A model generated the notes under the pieces. It worked only from the letters and a program-made list of their open reading frames with translations, made no database searches and was not told the origin of the DNA. A stretch of DNA of 64,000 bases, from assembly GCF_000468095.1 (NCBI RefSeq), contig NZ_ASZC01000014.1, positions 152,985 through 216,984 on the forward strand. Direction: 5' to 3'. Positions 11,598 to 23,654 of the stretch are shown here, one piece after another. The translations under genes and the position numbers were made by a program. The first letter of the stretch is position 1, and each line of letters starts with the position of its first letter. The DNA comes from Pantoea sp. AS-PWVM4 (GTDB taxonomy: Bacteria; Pseudomonadota; Gammaproteobacteria; Enterobacterales; Enterobacteriaceae).

Positions 11598-12740
11598 TTA
11601 GAAATCGTAGCGCAGACGCACCAGGTTAACGTTACCCAGTGATTTGTCGGTGCTGGAAGTAATCACGTATTCGTAATCAACACGGAAACCGTAGTCGAGC
11701 TGGAAGCTCACACCCAGGCCGTTGTCGATACGTTTGTAGTTACGACCATTCAGGTATTCCAGACGGTCACCCATAAAGTACGGTTGGATGGATTTAACCG
11801 CATATTGACCAATCGGGAATTTGTAGCCAGCAAAGTATTCCAGGCCCCAGGCATCATCAGCAAAGTAGTTGTGTACCTGAGATGTTTTGGTAGACAGGAA
11901 ATTCTGGTAGTAACCACCACCGGCAGAGAGCGTCCAGTGACCCGGCGTCCAGCTCAGCGCTGTACCGTAGATATTCTGGTCATAGGTTTTGCTATCGCCA
12001 GTTGACGGCTGGTGGATATCAGCACGGGTGTAGTTCCACGCGGTACCCCACGCCAGATCTTTGGTGATGTGATAGTTCACACCCAGAGAGCCGCCGCCTT
12101 TACGTTTGTAACGCATCCCTTTACCTGGCAGATAGTCGTTATCTTCAAACAGGTAAGATGCATAGACATCAACGTCACCGAAGGTGTTTTTGTATTTCAA
12201 CTGCTTACGTGAACGGTAGGAACCATCGTAGTCGCCGTTGATACCGTTACCCGGTGCCTGGGCCAGCATGTCGTAGTCCCAGATATCGGTCTTCGCACCG
12301 ACCACATCATAGTAAACGCTGTTTTGCTGACCGAAGTAGAGTTCACCGAGGGTCGCACTTTTGAAGCCGGTGTACAGTTGACGACGCGTGGTGTTGTTCG
12401 CGCCATCGGCATAGTGGTTATCCCAACCCCACCACGCCGGGAAGTTAACGCCCAGCTCGTAGTAACCTACCCAGCTTACGTCATCAAACAGGTAATAATT
12501 GGCGGTGAAGCGGAAACGTGAACCGCCGTCATAGCCATTACGCTTATAAGACTTGTCGTTCACGCCGTTCTGATGCATGAACTGCGGGCGGATACTACCG
12601 CCAACTTTAAAGTCGAGACGGCTCAGCGGATCGTTAGCCTGTGGGTCTGCTTTAAGAAGAGTAACTTCAGCCTGGCTGGCAAGGGGTGCCGCTGCGACCA
12701 ACGCAGCAATGGCGGTGAGAGTGAAAGCACGCATTTTCAT
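11598..12740 (-). CDS. Outer-membrane porin-like beta-barrel protein
   Basis: Predicted outer-membrane channel of 380 residues with no close counterpart at this site in E. coli. A clear signal peptide (MKMRAFTLTAIAALVAAAPL...) is cleaved near residue 24 (SQA/EVT). The mature part is rich in aromatic, alternating strands such as YYLFDDVSWVGYYELGVN, TWELGWGTAW-like segments and LRYDF. The protein ends in Phe, the BAM targeting signal for barrels. I cannot place it in a named porin family from sequence alone; it is longer than KdgM-type channels and lacks obvious OmpC/OmpF signatures. It is monocistronic, with its own terminator and a long A+T-rich promoter region on the carB side. Confidence 0.7.
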   Translation of the reverse strand: MKMRAFTLTAIAALVAAAPLASQAEVTLLKADPQANDPLSRLDFKVGGSIRPQFMHQNGVNDKSYKRNGYDGGSRFRFTANYYLFDDVSWVGYYELGVNFPAWWGWDNHYADGANNTTRRQLYTGFKSATLGELYFGQQNSVYYDVVGAKTDIWDYDMLAQAPGNGINGDYDGSYRSRKQLKYKNTFGDVDVYASYLFEDNDYLPGKGMRYKRKGGGSLGVNYHITKDLAWGTAWNYTRADIHQPSTGDSKTYDQNIYGTALSWTPGHWTLSAGGGYYQNFLSTKTSQVHNYFADDAWGLEYFAGYKFPIGQYAVKSIQPYFMGDRLEYLNGRNYKRIDNGLGVSFQLDYGFRVDYEYVITSSTDKSLGNVNLVRLRYDF

Positions 12741-12925
12741 TTTTTATAAATATCCCAGTTATGCTCGAAAAAATGAGCGATTAACATACTAAGGGGAGCA
12801 GCATCGCTTTATATTTATAAAATTGTGCTAATAATGATGTGAAAAATTAAATCCGCACTAAGCGCTAAAAACTAAGTCAAATCAATATGTTTCATATAAG
12901 TTAACTTATTAACCAGACAGATAAA
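12741..12925. promoter_or_regulatory. A+T-rich promoter region of the porin gene
   Basis: The 185 bases between the porin start and the carB terminator are very A+T-rich with no open frame. This is the only place for the porin promoter; I could not choose a specific -35/-10 pair. Confidence 0.4.
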
Positions 12926-12952
12926 TAAAAAAACGGCCCCATGAGGAGCCGT
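12926..12952 (-). terminator. Rho-independent terminator of carAB
   Basis: Stem acggcccc/ggagccgt (one mismatch) with loop atga, then a run of seven T on the minus strand. It lies 24 bases past the carB stop. Confidence 0.85.
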
Positions 12953-12975
12953 TGTTTATTATTTAAGCAGAAGAT

Positions 12976-15900
12976 TTAACCGGTAATTTGCTGATGCATT
13001 TCCTGCACAGAAATCACTTTTTCGGTTGGGTCCGCATTCAGTGCCATCGCCGTAGCGAAACCACCGTTCAGCGTGGTGTCGTAATGCACTTTATATTGCA
13101 GCGCACTGCGGCGAATCAGCTTGGAGTCCTCAATCGCCTGACGTCCTGCGGTGGTGTTGACGATGTAGGTGTATTCGCCGTTCTTCAGGCGGTCCTGAAT
13201 GTGCGGGCGACCTTCATGCACTTTGTTCACCAGACGCGGATTGATACCGGCTTCACCCAACACCACGGCGGTGCCGTGGGTAGCATCCAGCTCAAAGCCA
13301 AACTTCTGCAACTTCGCCGCCAGGTCAACGATACGTTTCTTATCGCCTTCACGTACTGACAACAACGCACGACCTGATTTCTTCATGTTGCTCTGCGCAC
13401 CCAACATCGCTTTCGCGAAGGCTTCCGCGAAGGTACGACCCACGCCCATCACCTCACCGGTAGAGCGCATTTCTGGTCCGAGAATCGGGTCAACACCCTG
13501 GAACTTGTTGAACGGCAGCACCACTTCTTTCACCGAGTAGTACGGCGGAATCACCTCTTTGGTGACGCCTTGCTCAGCCAGCGTTTTGCCTGCCATCACG
13601 CGCGCCGCCACTTTCGCCAACGGTACACCGGTCGCCTTGGAAACGAATGGCACGGTACGTGCCGCACGCGGGTTCACTTCAATCAGGTAGACTTCATTGT
13701 CTTTCACCGCAAACTGCACGTTCATCAGACCACGGACATTCAGTTCGAATGCCAGTTTTTCTACCTGCTGACGCATCACATCCTGAATCTCTGCATTCAG
13801 AGTGTAGGCTGGCAGAGAACACGCGGAGTCGCCGGAGTGAACGCCCGCCTGCTCGATATGTTCCATGATGCCGCCAATCAGCACGCGCTCGCCGTCGCAA
13901 ATCGCATCCACGTCCACTTCAACCGCGTCATCCAGGAAACGGTCCAGCAGCACAGGCGCATCGTTGGAAACGGATACCGCCGTCTGGAAGTAGCGCTTCA
14001 GGTCGATTTCGTCGTAAACGATTTCCATCGCACGACCACCCAATACGTAAGACGGGCGCACCACCAGCGGATAACCGATACCTACCGCTTTCTCCACCGC
14101 CTGCTCCAGCGTGGTCACGGTGGCGTTAGCCGGTTGTTTCAGGTTCAGACGTTCAACCGCCTGCTGGAAACGCTCACGGTCTTCGGCACGGTCAATCGCA
14201 TCCGGGCTGGTACCGATAACCGGTACACCGGCGGCTTCCAACGCGCGCGCCAGTTTCAGCGGAGTCTGGCCGCCGTACTGCACGATGACGCCTTTTGGCT
14301 GTTCAATACGCACGATTTCCAGCACGTCTTCCAGCGTAACCGGCTCGAAGTAAAGACGGTCGGAGGTGTCGTAGTCGGTAGAGACGGTTTCCGGGTTACA
14401 GTTAACCATGATGGTCTCGAAACCATCTTCGCGCAGCGCCAATGCGGCGTGAACGCAGCAGTAGTCAAACTCGATACCCTGTCCGATACGGTTTGGACCG
14501 CCGCCCAGTACCATGATCTTATCGCGGTCCTGGTTGGGATTAGCTTCGCACTCTTCTTCATAGGTTGAGTACATATACGCGGTGTCGGTCGCGAACTCTG
14601 CCGCACAGGTATCAACGCGTTTGTAGACCGGATGCAGGTTGAACTGCTGACGCAGTTTGCGGATTTCACCTTCAGCCACGCCAGCCAGCGTTGCCAGACG
14701 CGCATCAGCAAAACCTTTACGCTTCAGGTTACGCAGGAAGGCAAAGTCCAGCGCCTTCACGCCTTCACGCGCCACTTGTTCTTCCAGGCGCACCAGTTCT
14801 TCAATCTGTACCAGGAACCAGCGGTCGATGTTGGTCAGATTGAACACGCCATCAACTGACATGCCAGCACGGAAAGCATCGGCGATGTACCAGATACGGT
14901 CAGAGCCAGCATCTTTCAGTTCGCGGCGAATGCGGGTCAGCGCTTCGGCGTCGTCCAGATTCACTTTCGGGTCAAAACCATTGGCACCCACTTCCAGGCC
15001 GCGCAGTGCTTTCTGCATCGATTCCTGGAAAGTACGGCCAATCGCCATCACTTCACCGACAGATTTCATCTGCGTGGTCAGGCGATCGTTAGCACCGGCA
15101 AATTTCTCGAAGTTGAAACGTGGAATCTTGGTCACAACGTAGTCGATGGACGGCTCGAACGATGCCGGGGTACGACCACCCGTGATATCGTTCATCAGTT
15201 CGTCGAGGGTGAAGCCCACCGCCAGTTTCGCCGCCACTTTAGCAATCGGGAAACCGGTGGCTTTAGAGGCCAGCGCCGAAGAACGTGATACACGCGGGTT
15301 CATCTCGATAACGATCAGACGACCATCTTTCGGGTTCACTGAGAACTGCACGTTGGAACCGCCCGTCTCAACCCCGATTTCACGCAGTACCGCCAGTGAG
15401 GCGTTACGCATGATTTGATACTCTTTATCGGTCAGGGTTTGCGCCGGGGCCACGGTGATGGAGTCACCGGTGTGGATACCCATCGCATCGAAGTTTTCGA
15501 TCGAGCAGACGATGATGCAGTTGTCGTTTTTATCACGCACCACTTCCATCTCGTACTCTTTCCAGCCAATCAGCGACTCGTCAATCAGCAGCTCATTGGT
15601 CGGCGACAGGTCCAGACCGCGTTCACAAATCTCTTCAAACTCTTCGCGGTTATAGGCGATGCCGCCACCGGTGCCGCCCATGGTAAAGGAAGGACGGATG
15701 ATGCACGGGAAGCCAACATCTTCAGCCACCGCCAGCGCCTCTTCCATGGTATGCGCGATACCGGAACGTGCGGTGTCCAGACCGATGCTTTTCATCGCCA
15801 CGTCAAAACGGCGACGGTCTTCAGCTTTATCGATCGCGTCGGCAGTCGCACCAATCATGGTCACGCCGAATTCTTCCAGCACGCCCTGACGCTCCAGCTC

Positions 15901-16200
15901 CAGTGCGCAGTTCAGCGCCGTCTGGCCGCCCATCGTAGGCAGCACGGCATCCGGGCGCTCTTTTTCGATGATTTTACGCACCACTTCCCAGTGGATCGGC
16001 TCGATGTAGGTTGCATCAGCCATCTCCGGGTCAGTCATGATGGTGGCCGGGTTGGAGTTCACCAGAATGACGCGGTAGCCCTCTTCACGCAGCGCTTTAC
16101 ACGCCTGCGCACCCGAGTAGTCAAATTCACATGCCTGGCCGATAACGATCGGACCTGCGCCAAGGATCAGGATGGATTTTATGTCTGTACGTTTTGGCAT
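12976..16200 (-). CDS. carB: Carbamoyl-phosphate synthase large subunit CarB
   Basis: Makes carbamoyl phosphate from bicarbonate, ammonia (channelled from CarA) and two ATP, feeding both arginine and pyrimidine synthesis. The product is 1074 residues when started at [19 protein letters not shown]; an upstream in-frame start adds 14 residues that lie in the carA-carB gap. Two homologous ATP-grasp halves are visible: the first with [13 protein letters not shown] and [23 protein letters not shown] sequence, the second with [14 protein letters not shown] and [18 protein letters not shown]. The C-terminal MGS-like allosteric domain (ornithine/UMP control) closes the protein. carA lies 13 bases upstream. 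Confidence 0.97.
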   Translation of the reverse strand: MPKRTDIKSILILGAGPIVIGQACEFDYSGAQACKALREEGYRVILVNSNPATIMTDPEMADATYIEPIHWEVVRKIIEKERPDAVLPTMGGQTALNCALELERQGVLEEFGVTMIGATADAIDKAEDRRRFDVAMKSIGLDTARSGIAHTMEEALAVAEDVGFPCIIRPSFTMGGTGGGIAYNREEFEEICERGLDLSPTNELLIDESLIGWKEYEMEVVRDKNDNCIIVCSIENFDAMGIHTGDSITVAPAQTLTDKEYQIMRNASLAVLREIGVETGGSNVQFSVNPKDGRLIVIEMNPRVSRSSALASKATGFPIAKVAAKLAVGFTLDELMNDITGGRTPASFEPSIDYVVTKIPRFNFEKFAGANDRLTTQMKSVGEVMAIGRTFQESMQKALRGLEVGANGFDPKVNLDDAEALTRIRRELKDAGSDRIWYIADAFRAGMSVDGVFNLTNIDRWFLVQIEELVRLEEQVAREGVKALDFAFLRNLKRKGFADARLATLAGVAEGEIRKLRQQFNLHPVYKRVDTCAAEFATDTAYMYSTYEEECEANPNQDRDKIMVLGGGPNRIGQGIEFDYCCVHAALALREDGFETIMVNCNPETVSTDYDTSDRLYFEPVTLEDVLEIVRIEQPKGVIVQYGGQTPLKLARALEAAGVPVIGTSPDAIDRAEDRERFQQAVERLNLKQPANATVTTLEQAVEKAVGIGYPLVVRPSYVLGGRAMEIVYDEIDLKRYFQTAVSVSNDAPVLLDRFLDDAVEVDVDAICDGERVLIGGIMEHIEQAGVHSGDSACSLPAYTLNAEIQDVMRQQVEKLAFELNVRGLMNVQFAVKDNEVYLIEVNPRAARTVPFVSKATGVPLAKVAARVMAGKTLAEQGVTKEVIPPYYSVKEVVLPFNKFQGVDPILGPEMRSTGEVMGVGRTFAEAFAKAMLGAQSNMKKSGRALLSVREGDKKRIVDLAAKLQKFGFELDATHGTAVVLGEAGINPRLVNKVHEGRPHIQDRLKNGEYTYIVNTTAGRQAIEDSKLIRRSALQYKVHYDTTLNGGFATAMALNADPTEKVISVQEMHQQITG

Positions 16201-16213
16201 CGTTAGCTCCTGA

Positions 16214-17362
16214 TTACTTCGCGTTAGAACGGTAGGCTTCAATCAGTTCGATAAAGTGATCGAACAGCGGCGCCGCATCGTGCGGGCCTGGGCTGGCTTC
16301 CGGATGTCCCTGGAAGCTGAAAGCCGGTTTATCGGTACGGTGAATGCCCTGCACGGTCTGGTCGAACAGCGACACATGGGTCACGCGTAAATTTGCCGGT
16401 AAGTTGCTGTCATCAACGGCGAAACCGTGGTTCTGTGCGGTGATCATCACGGTGTTGTTGTCGAGATCTTTTACCGGATGGTTGCCGCCATGATGGCCCA
16501 GCTTCATTTTGATGGTTTTCGCACCGCTTGCCAGCGCCAGCAACTGATGACCCAGGCAGATACCGAATACCGGGATATCGGTATTAAGGAAAGACTGAAT
16601 CGCGCTGATGGCGTAATCGCACGGCTCCGGGTCGCCAGGGCCGTTGGAGAGGAAAATACCATCCGGGTTCAGCTTCAGAACGTCTTCAGCAGACGTCTGC
16701 GCCGGCACCACCGTCAGGCGACAGCCACGGTCTACCAGCATGCGCAGGATATTGCGCTTGGCACCAAAATCGTAGGCAACCACATGGAATGGCAGCTCTG
16801 CCGCTGACTTCTGCTCCGGCAGATCGTCTTTCAGCGTCCAGCTACCTTGCTGCCACGGATAGGTTTCCGCCGTCGTCACTTCTTTTGCCAGGTCCATGCC
16901 TTTCAGGCCCGGAAAGGCTTGTGCCTTCTGCAACGCCAGAGCGGCGTCCGGATTGTCACCGGCGATGATGCAGCCGTTTTGTGCCCCTTTTTCACGCAGC
17001 AGACGCGTCAGCTTACGGGTATCGATATCGGCAATGGCGACGATGTTGTTGCGCTGCAAATAGGCTGACAAGCTCTCTTCACTACGGAAGTTGCTGGTAA
17101 TCAGCGGCAGGTCGCGGATAACAAGGCCTTGAGCATGAATTTGACTGGACTCTGCGTCGGCGGCATTAGCGCCAACATTGCCGATATGGGGATAAGTGAG
17201 GGTGACGATCTGGCGGGAATAGGAGGGATCAGTGAGGATTTCTTGATAACCGGTCATTGACGTATTGAAAACGACCTCCCCCACTGCCGATCCCGTTGCC
17301 CCGATGGCCCGACCGTGGAATTGGGTTCCGTCTTCCAGAACCAAGAGCGCTGACTTAATCAA
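16214..17362 (-). CDS. carA: Carbamoyl-phosphate synthase small subunit CarA (TTG start)
   Basis: Glutamine amidotransferase subunit that supplies ammonia to CarB. I place the start at a TTG codon (17362-17360): it reads (M)[14 protein letters not shown], is preceded by a strong GGAGG Shine-Dalgarno five bases away, and gives 382 residues, identical to E. coli CarA, which is also known to begin with UUG. A GTG further upstream would add nine residues containing the ribosome site. The class I amidotransferase triad is present: Cys in [11 protein letters not shown], and His and Glu in [13 protein letters not shown]. It forms an operon with carB. Confidence 0.95.
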   Translation of the reverse strand: MIKSALLVLEDGTQFHGRAIGATGSAVGEVVFNTSMTGYQEILTDPSYSRQIVTLTYPHIGNVGANAADAESSQIHAQGLVIRDLPLITSNFRSEESLSAYLQRNNIVAIADIDTRKLTRLLREKGAQNGCIIAGDNPDAALALQKAQAFPGLKGMDLAKEVTTAETYPWQQGSWTLKDDLPEQKSAAELPFHVVAYDFGAKRNILRMLVDRGCRLTVVPAQTSAEDVLKLNPDGIFLSNGPGDPEPCDYAISAIQSFLNTDIPVFGICLGHQLLALASGAKTIKMKLGHHGGNHPVKDLDNNTVMITAQNHGFAVDDSNLPANLRVTHVSLFDQTVQGIHRTDKPAFSFQGHPEASPGPHDAAPLFDHFIELIEAYRSNAK

Positions 17363-17395
17363 AACATCCTCCAGGGAATAAACAGTCACAATATT

Positions 17396-17432
17396 TGCAT
17401 ATTAATTCAAAATACTGTCCTGAATCAATGCA
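17396..17432 (-). promoter_or_regulatory. Candidate ArgR (ARG box) region of the carAB promoter
   Basis: Thirty-odd bases upstream of the carA start, the plus strand reads TGCATATTAATTCA, a 14-base core close to the ARG box pattern TGAAT-N4-ATTCA. A second, weaker TGAATCAATGCA lies 12 bases further. Paired ARG boxes overlapping the downstream carAB promoter are established in E. coli. The first site is convincing; the second is only partial. Confidence 0.6.
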
Positions 17433-17640
17433 AAAACCGCCTGACCGGTCGATTTTTGGCAAATTGCGCGCATTCTAATGATCGCCCCGCACCTTGTCTA
17501 CCCTGAGACGTTATTTTTTTGTTTTTTTCGGGCAACTGAATGTTAAAAGCAACAGAAACCGACAAAAGAGCGAGACAACCTGGAAAAATAAACGGTTGCG
17601 AGGCGGAAATAATCTGAAAGTCGTGCTACCGGGATGATAA

Positions 17641-17660
17641 TTTTGACCAAATGGTCAAAA
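17641..17660. promoter_or_regulatory. RutR operator upstream of carAB
   Basis: TTTTGACCAAATGGTCAAAA is an inverted repeat of nine bases per arm about two bases, matching the RutR consensus TTGACCA-N2-TGGTCAA exactly. RutR is the uracil/thymine-sensing regulator known to act at carAB in E. coli. A looser PurR-like 16-mer (AAATAAACGGTTGCGA, 17586-17601) lies between it and the gene and is only suggestive. Confidence 0.8.
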
Positions 17661-17755
17661 ATGACGTTTTTAAGGATAAAAAACGATCGCAAACAACGAA
17701 AAACATGGGTCTGAGCATTAAAAAATAACGAAGACCATTTTTTACAGACAAAATA

Positions 17756-17778
17756 AAGGGCAATAATATTATTGCCCT
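17756..17778 (-). terminator. Probable dapB terminator
   Basis: Perfect palindrome AGGGCAATAAT/ATTATTGCCCT about 55 bases past the dapB stop, followed on the minus strand by TTTATTTTG. The stem is A+T-rich but long. Confidence 0.65.
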
Positions 17779-17832
17779 ATTCAATCAATGTCTTACCGAT
17801 TGAAATAACCACATCACGATGGTTCACAACAC

Positions 17833-18893
<1,061 letters not shown>

Positions 18894-19847
18894 TTACTGC
18901 ACGTTGCGCACTTCTACACGCAATTCTTTCGGTACTTCAAACACGATGTTTTCTTCGCGGCCAATCAGCTCAATCGCTGCTTCACCCCCCAGATCGCGCA
19001 GGCGCTGAATCACCTGCTGCACCAGAACATCCGGCGCGGAAGCCCCTGCGGTCACACCTATGGTGGTCACGCCCTTTACCCACTCTTCCTGAATATCATC
19101 GGCAGAGTCGATCAGCTTCGCCAGCTTACCGGCGCGTTGTGCCAGTTCCGCCAGACGATTGGAGTTGGAGGAGTTTTTCGAACCGACCACCAGCACCACT
19201 TCAGCATCACGCGCCAGCACACGCACCGCTTCCTGGCGGTTGGTGGTGGCATAGCAGATATCATCTTTGCGTGGCCCGATGATCGCCGGGAAGCGCTGAC
19301 GCAGCGCGTCAATCACGTCCGACGTATCATCAACGGACAACGTCGTCTGGGTCATAAAGCACAGGTTGCTTTCATCTTTGACCTGCAATTTGAACACGTC
19401 TTCCGGCGATTCCACCAGATACATGCCGCCGTTGGGGTTGCTGTATTGCCCCATCGTGCCTTCCACTTCCGGATGGCCTGCATGTCCAATCAGAATGGCT
19501 TCGACGCCTTTACGGCTGGCGCGCGCCACTTCCATATGCACTTTGGTCACCAACGGACAGGTGGCATCAAACAGCATGGTCAGATTACGCGCCTTCGCCT
19601 CAGCACGTACCGCCTGAGATACCCCATGCGCGGAGAAGATCAGGATAGCGTCATCCGGCACTTCGCTGATCTCTTCGATAAAGATGGCACCGCGTTCGCG
19701 CAGGCTGCTTACCACATAGCGGTTATGCACCACTTCATGACGTACATAGATTGGCGCGCCGTACATCTCCAGCGCGCGCTCAACGATGCTAATGGCGCGA
19801 TCCACGCCCGCACAGAAACCACGCGGGTTAGCTAACAGGATTTGCAT
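18894..19847 (-). CDS. ispH: 4-hydroxy-3-methylbut-2-enyl diphosphate reductase IspH
   Basis: Last step of the MEP isoprenoid pathway, giving IPP and DMAPP; an oxygen-sensitive [4Fe-4S] enzyme. Start chosen at [18 protein letters not shown], giving 317 residues (316 in E. coli); the open frame extends 15 codons upstream into fkpB. The three cluster cysteines are in GFCAG (residue 12), DATCPLV and [11 protein letters not shown]. The start lies inside the end of fkpB (20-base overlap), so the pair is translationally coupled in the ileS-lspA-fkpB-ispH operon. Confidence 0.96.
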   Translation of the reverse strand: MQILLANPRGFCAGVDRAISIVERALEMYGAPIYVRHEVVHNRYVVSSLRERGAIFIEEISEVPDDAILIFSAHGVSQAVRAEAKARNLTMLFDATCPLVTKVHMEVARASRKGVEAILIGHAGHPEVEGTMGQYSNPNGGMYLVESPEDVFKLQVKDESNLCFMTQTTLSVDDTSDVIDALRQRFPAIIGPRKDDICYATTNRQEAVRVLARDAEVVLVVGSKNSSNSNRLAELAQRAGKLAKLIDSADDIQEEWVKGVTTIGVTAGASAPDVLVQQVIQRLRDLGGEAAIELIGREENIVFEVPKELRVEVRNVQ

Positions 19848-20298
19848 CGCTTGCCTCCAGGACCGGATCAATCTCCAGCACTTCAATCTCAAACTGAATA
19901 CGCTGACCCGCCAGCGGGTGATTGAAGTCTACGGTGATGGAATCACCGGAGACTTCACGGATCACCCCCGGCATTTCGCTGCCGCCCATGCCGCTGAACA
20001 GCATGATGGCACCGACTTCCGGCTCGCCTGCATCGATAAAATCACGACGCGAAAAGTATTGGATCAGGTCCGGACTGATGCCACCAAAGGCATCTTCCGG
20101 TGCCAGGGTAAAGCTGTGCTTGTCGCCCACTTTACGTCCCAGCAACTCCTGCTCCAGCGCCGCCGACAGGCTGCCATCACCGAGACGAAACAGCGCGGGT
20201 TTGCCATTGGCGCGCGTCGATTCCGCTGTCGAACCATCTTCCAGCTTCAGCGTAAAATGCACCAGCAACGCGCTATCGCGCTGTACAGAGTCTGTCAT
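19828..20298 (-). CDS. fkpB: FKBP-type peptidyl-prolyl cis-trans isomerase FkpB (SlpA)
   Basis: SlyD-like cytoplasmic prolyl isomerase with weak activity and chaperone function. Start at [17 protein letters not shown]; a preceding ATG codon would add one Met. The 156-residue product is a little longer than the E. coli protein (149) at the C-terminus (SDANPVS), where it overlaps ispH. Typical blocks: [13 protein letters not shown] [27 protein letters not shown] and DFNHPLAGQ. Confidence 0.94.
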   Translation of the reverse strand: MTDSVQRDSALLVHFTLKLEDGSTAESTRANGKPALFRLGDGSLSAALEQELLGRKVGDKHSFTLAPEDAFGGISPDLIQYFSRRDFIDAGEPEVGAIMLFSGMGGSEMPGVIREVSGDSITVDFNHPLAGQRIQFEIEVLEIDPVLEASDANPVS

Positions 20299-20307
20299 CA
20301 TTTACCC

Positions 20308-20808
20308 TTAATCTTTAACCTGTTTGCCTTTTGGGCTTAAGAAGCCCTCCAGCACCACCAACGCGGCACCGATACAGATGCCGCAGTCAGCGATATTAAA
20401 GGTCGCGAAATGCCAGTCACCGATATAGAAGTCGATAAAATCGACCACAAAACCGTGATATGCGCGATCAAACAGGTTACCTAATGCCCCGCCGATAATC
20501 AGCGCATAGGCAATGTTGGTTAATTTGTTACGAGCCGGGTTGCGATACATCATCACCAGCAACGACACCACAATCGCGATGGCGATACCGGCAAAGAACC
20601 AGCGCTGCCAACCGCCTTTATCCGCCAGGAAACTGAACGCCGCGCCATAGTTGTGCGCGTAGAACAGATTCAGGAACGGCATCAGCGGTCGCGTTTCGTG
20701 CAGCATCATGTTGTTCATGACCCACTGCTTACTGGCGAAATCGACCACAATCACCACCAGCACCAGCCACAGCCAGCGCAATCCGGTTGAGAAAATCGCT
20801 TTACTCAT
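20308..20808 (-). CDS. lspA: Lipoprotein signal peptidase LspA (signal peptidase II)
   Basis: Inner-membrane aspartyl protease that cleaves signal peptides of diacylglyceryl-modified prolipoproteins. 166 residues (164 in E. coli), four transmembrane helices. The catalytic aspartates are in [14 protein letters not shown] and [10 protein letters not shown]; the N-terminal DFASKQWV is also conserved. The start ATG shares one base with the ileS stop, so translation is coupled. Confidence 0.96.
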   Translation of the reverse strand: MSKAIFSTGLRWLWLVLVVIVVDFASKQWVMNNMMLHETRPLMPFLNLFYAHNYGAAFSFLADKGGWQRWFFAGIAIAIVVSLLVMMYRNPARNKLTNIAYALIIGGALGNLFDRAYHGFVVDFIDFYIGDWHFATFNIADCGICIGAALVVLEGFLSPKGKQVKD

Positions 20809-23627
20809 CAGGCAAACTTACGCTCTTCGCCGTTACCGGCTACGTTGGTATAACAACGTCCGCAGACCGCCGCATGTTCCGGGTTCTGACCGACGTCGGT
20901 AGTGTAATGCCAGCAGCGCGGACATTTCTCGCCTTCTGCTTTATGCAGCGCGATTTTCAGACCTTTCAGCAATTCGCTCTGCTGCGCTTCATCACTCGCG
21001 GTGGCGTAATCTGCCACGGTCGCGCCGGAAGTCAGCAGGACAAAGCGCAGTTCGTTACCCAGCGCCTGCAATTTCGCCGCCAGCTCTGCATCTGCGTATA
21101 ACGTCACCGTTGCTTCCAGCGCACCACCGATACGTTTGTCGCTACGCGCCTGCTCAATCACCTTGTTGACTTCGCCGCGCACTTTCAGCAGCTCAGCCCA
21201 GTAGGCATCGTTGAGGGTTTCATCATCAGCCAGACCAAACAGACCGTCGTACCACTCTTCGGTGAAGACGTATTGCGCACGATCGCCCGGCAGGTAGCCC
21301 CAAATTTCGTCAGCGGTGAAAGACATGATCGGTGCCATCCAGCGCACCAGCGCTTCCACGATATGCCACAGTGCCGTCTGGCAGCTGCGACGCGCCAGGC
21401 TGTCGCCTTTAGCGGTGTACTGACGGTCTTTGATGATGTCGAGATAGAACGACCCCATCTCAATTGAGCAGAACTGCATCAGACGCTGAATCACTTCATG
21501 GAAATCATAATTGGCGTATGACGCGACGATATCTTTCTGCGCGTCCAGCGCACGGCCAACGGCCCAACGATCCAACACCACCATCTCTTCCGGGCTGATT
21601 TTATCGGTCGCCGGATTAAAGCCGTTCAGGTTCGCCAGCAGGAAGCGCGCAGTGTTACGGATACGACGATAGGCATCTGCGGAACGCTTCAGAATTTCAT
21701 CGGACACCGCCATTTCGCCAGAGTAGTCGGTTGATGCCACCCACAGACGCAGTATGTCAGCACCCAGCTTATCCATCACGTCCTGCGGTGCCACGGTGTT
21801 GCCGATAGATTTCGACATCTTGCGGCCCTGACCATCCACGGTGAAACCGTGCGTCAGTACCTGGCGGTACGGTGCTTTGCCCTTCATCGCCGTGGAGATC
21901 ATCAGTGAAGACATAAACCAGCCGCGATGCTGATCCGAGCCTTCCAGATACATATCCGGGCTATGGCCTTCAAATTCCGGGCGCGCATCAACGACGGCAT
22001 AGCTGGTTGATCCTGAATCGAACCAGACATCCAGCGTATCCGGCACTTTGGTGTAGTTGTCGGCGTCATCGCCCATCAGGTCGCGCGGGTCCAGATCCCA
22101 CCACGCCTGAATTCCGTCCTGCTCGACACGCTGCGCCACTTTTTCCATCAGCTCCAGCGTATCCGGGTGCAGCTGCTCGGTTTCGTTGTGCACGAACAGC
22201 GCCATCGGCACACCCCAGGTGCGCTGACGGGAGATACACCAGTCCGGGCGGTTGGCGACCATCGCTTCGATACGCGCCTGGCCCCAGTCCGGGATCCACT
22301 GCACGCCTTTGATCTCTTTCAGCGACTGCGCACGCAGACCTTTCTGATCCATGCTGATAAACCACTGTGGGGTGGCACGGAAGATGATCGGCGTTTTATG
22401 ACGCCAGCAGTGCGGGTAGCTGTGCAGCAGTTTTTCCACATGCAGCAGCGCACCTTTCTCTTTCAGCAGCTCAACGATCATATCGTTGGCTTTAAACACG
22501 TTGACGCCATCCAGCGTCGGATAGGTACCTGGCAGGTAGGTGCCATCCGGGCCAACCGGGTTAGCCGTTTCGATACCGTATTTCTGACCGATAACGTAGT
22601 CGTCCGGACCGTGGCCAGGCGCGGTATGCACTGCACCCGTACCAGCTTCAAGGGTGACGTGCTCGCCCAGCACCACTTTCGACTGGATCTGCTCCAGGAA
22701 CGGATGCTGGAACAGTTGCAGCTCAAGCGCCGCGCCTTTGCATTCGCCCAGCACACGCCAGTCGCTGATGCCCGCGCGTTTCATCACGCTTTCCACCAGA
22801 TCTTTGGCGAGGATCAGGCTGCGGCCTTCGATCTGCAACAGTTGGTAGTCGAATTCCGGGTGCAGCGAGATGGCACGGTTAGCGGGCATGGTCCACGGGG
22901 TAGTGGTCCAGATCACCAGAGAAACCGGGCCTTCAGAAGCAGATACGCCAAATTTGGCGCGCACCGCATCGGCATCTAACGCGTTAAACATCACATCGAT
23001 GGAGGGGGAGGTTTTGTCGTAATATTCGACTTCCGCTTCCGCCAGTGCTGAGCGGCAGTCCAGACACCAGTGCACCGGCTTCGCGCCCTTGTGCAGGTGG
23101 CCGTTGCCGATGATTTTACCCAGCGCACGGATGATGTTGGCTTCGGTCTGGAAGTTCATGGTCAGGTAGGGACGATCCCAGTCGCCCAGCACGCCAAGAC
23201 GGATAAAGTCTTTTTTCTGCCCTTCCACCTGCTCCGCCGCGTACTTGCGGCAAGCTTCGCGGAATTCAGCCGCGCTGACTTTCTCGCCCGGCTTACCAAT
23301 CATCTGCTCAACTTTGTGTTCAATCGGCAGACCGTGGCAGTCCCAGCCCGGAACGTAAGGCGAATCAAAGCCCGCCATGCCTTTCGACTTAACGATAATG
23401 TCTTTCAGAATCTTGTTAACGGAGTGACCAATATGAATGCTGCCGTTCGCATAGGGAGGGCCATCATGCAGAATAAAGGTTTTTTTCCCTTTTTTGGCTT
23501 CGCGGATGATGCCGTACAGGTTGTCATCATACCAACGTTGCAGCATTCCCGGTTCGCGTTTGGCCAGATCGCCACGCATCGGGAACCCCGTTTCCGGCAA
23601 ATTCAGGGTAGATTTATAGTCACTCAT
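20808..23627 (-). CDS. ileS: Isoleucyl-tRNA synthetase IleS
   Basis: Class I synthetase charging tRNA-Ile, with editing of valine. 939 residues (938 in E. coli). The HIGH signature is in [15 protein letters not shown] (about residue 58-72), the KMSKS loop in [10 protein letters not shown] (about 602), and the CP1 editing domain lies between them ([12 protein letters not shown]). The C-terminus has a zinc finger, [12 protein letters not shown] plus CGRC. The gene lies 27 bases after ribF and overlaps lspA by one base. Confidence 0.97.
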   Translation of the reverse strand: MSDYKSTLNLPETGFPMRGDLAKREPGMLQRWYDDNLYGIIREAKKGKKTFILHDGPPYANGSIHIGHSVNKILKDIIVKSKGMAGFDSPYVPGWDCHGLPIEHKVEQMIGKPGEKVSAAEFREACRKYAAEQVEGQKKDFIRLGVLGDWDRPYLTMNFQTEANIIRALGKIIGNGHLHKGAKPVHWCLDCRSALAEAEVEYYDKTSPSIDVMFNALDADAVRAKFGVSASEGPVSLVIWTTTPWTMPANRAISLHPEFDYQLLQIEGRSLILAKDLVESVMKRAGISDWRVLGECKGAALELQLFQHPFLEQIQSKVVLGEHVTLEAGTGAVHTAPGHGPDDYVIGQKYGIETANPVGPDGTYLPGTYPTLDGVNVFKANDMIVELLKEKGALLHVEKLLHSYPHCWRHKTPIIFRATPQWFISMDQKGLRAQSLKEIKGVQWIPDWGQARIEAMVANRPDWCISRQRTWGVPMALFVHNETEQLHPDTLELMEKVAQRVEQDGIQAWWDLDPRDLMGDDADNYTKVPDTLDVWFDSGSTSYAVVDARPEFEGHSPDMYLEGSDQHRGWFMSSLMISTAMKGKAPYRQVLTHGFTVDGQGRKMSKSIGNTVAPQDVMDKLGADILRLWVASTDYSGEMAVSDEILKRSADAYRRIRNTARFLLANLNGFNPATDKISPEEMVVLDRWAVGRALDAQKDIVASYANYDFHEVIQRLMQFCSIEMGSFYLDIIKDRQYTAKGDSLARRSCQTALWHIVEALVRWMAPIMSFTADEIWGYLPGDRAQYVFTEEWYDGLFGLADDETLNDAYWAELLKVRGEVNKVIEQARSDKRIGGALEATVTLYADAELAAKLQALGNELRFVLLTSGATVADYATASDEAQQSELLKGLKIALHKAEGEKCPRCWHYTTDVGQNPEHAAVCGRCYTNVAGNGEERKFA

Positions 23628-23654
23628 CAGATTCTCGGTTCCGTATTTCGGTCA

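Larger units (their letters stand above)
17363..17832. other. carAB regulatory region (gene-free)
   Basis: The 470 bases between dapB and carA hold no credible gene. They contain ARG-box-like sites close to carA, the RutR operator, a possible PurR site and the dapB terminator. The region is A+T-rich, in keeping with the multi-regulator carAB control region of enterobacteria. Confidence 0.7.

Noticed and set aside
13570..14568. Long 332-codon open frame opposite carB (also 15415-16206)
   Set aside because: It lies antisense to a fully conserved carB in a frame that stays open because of codon bias; its residues are not protein-like (His/Arg/Gln-rich).
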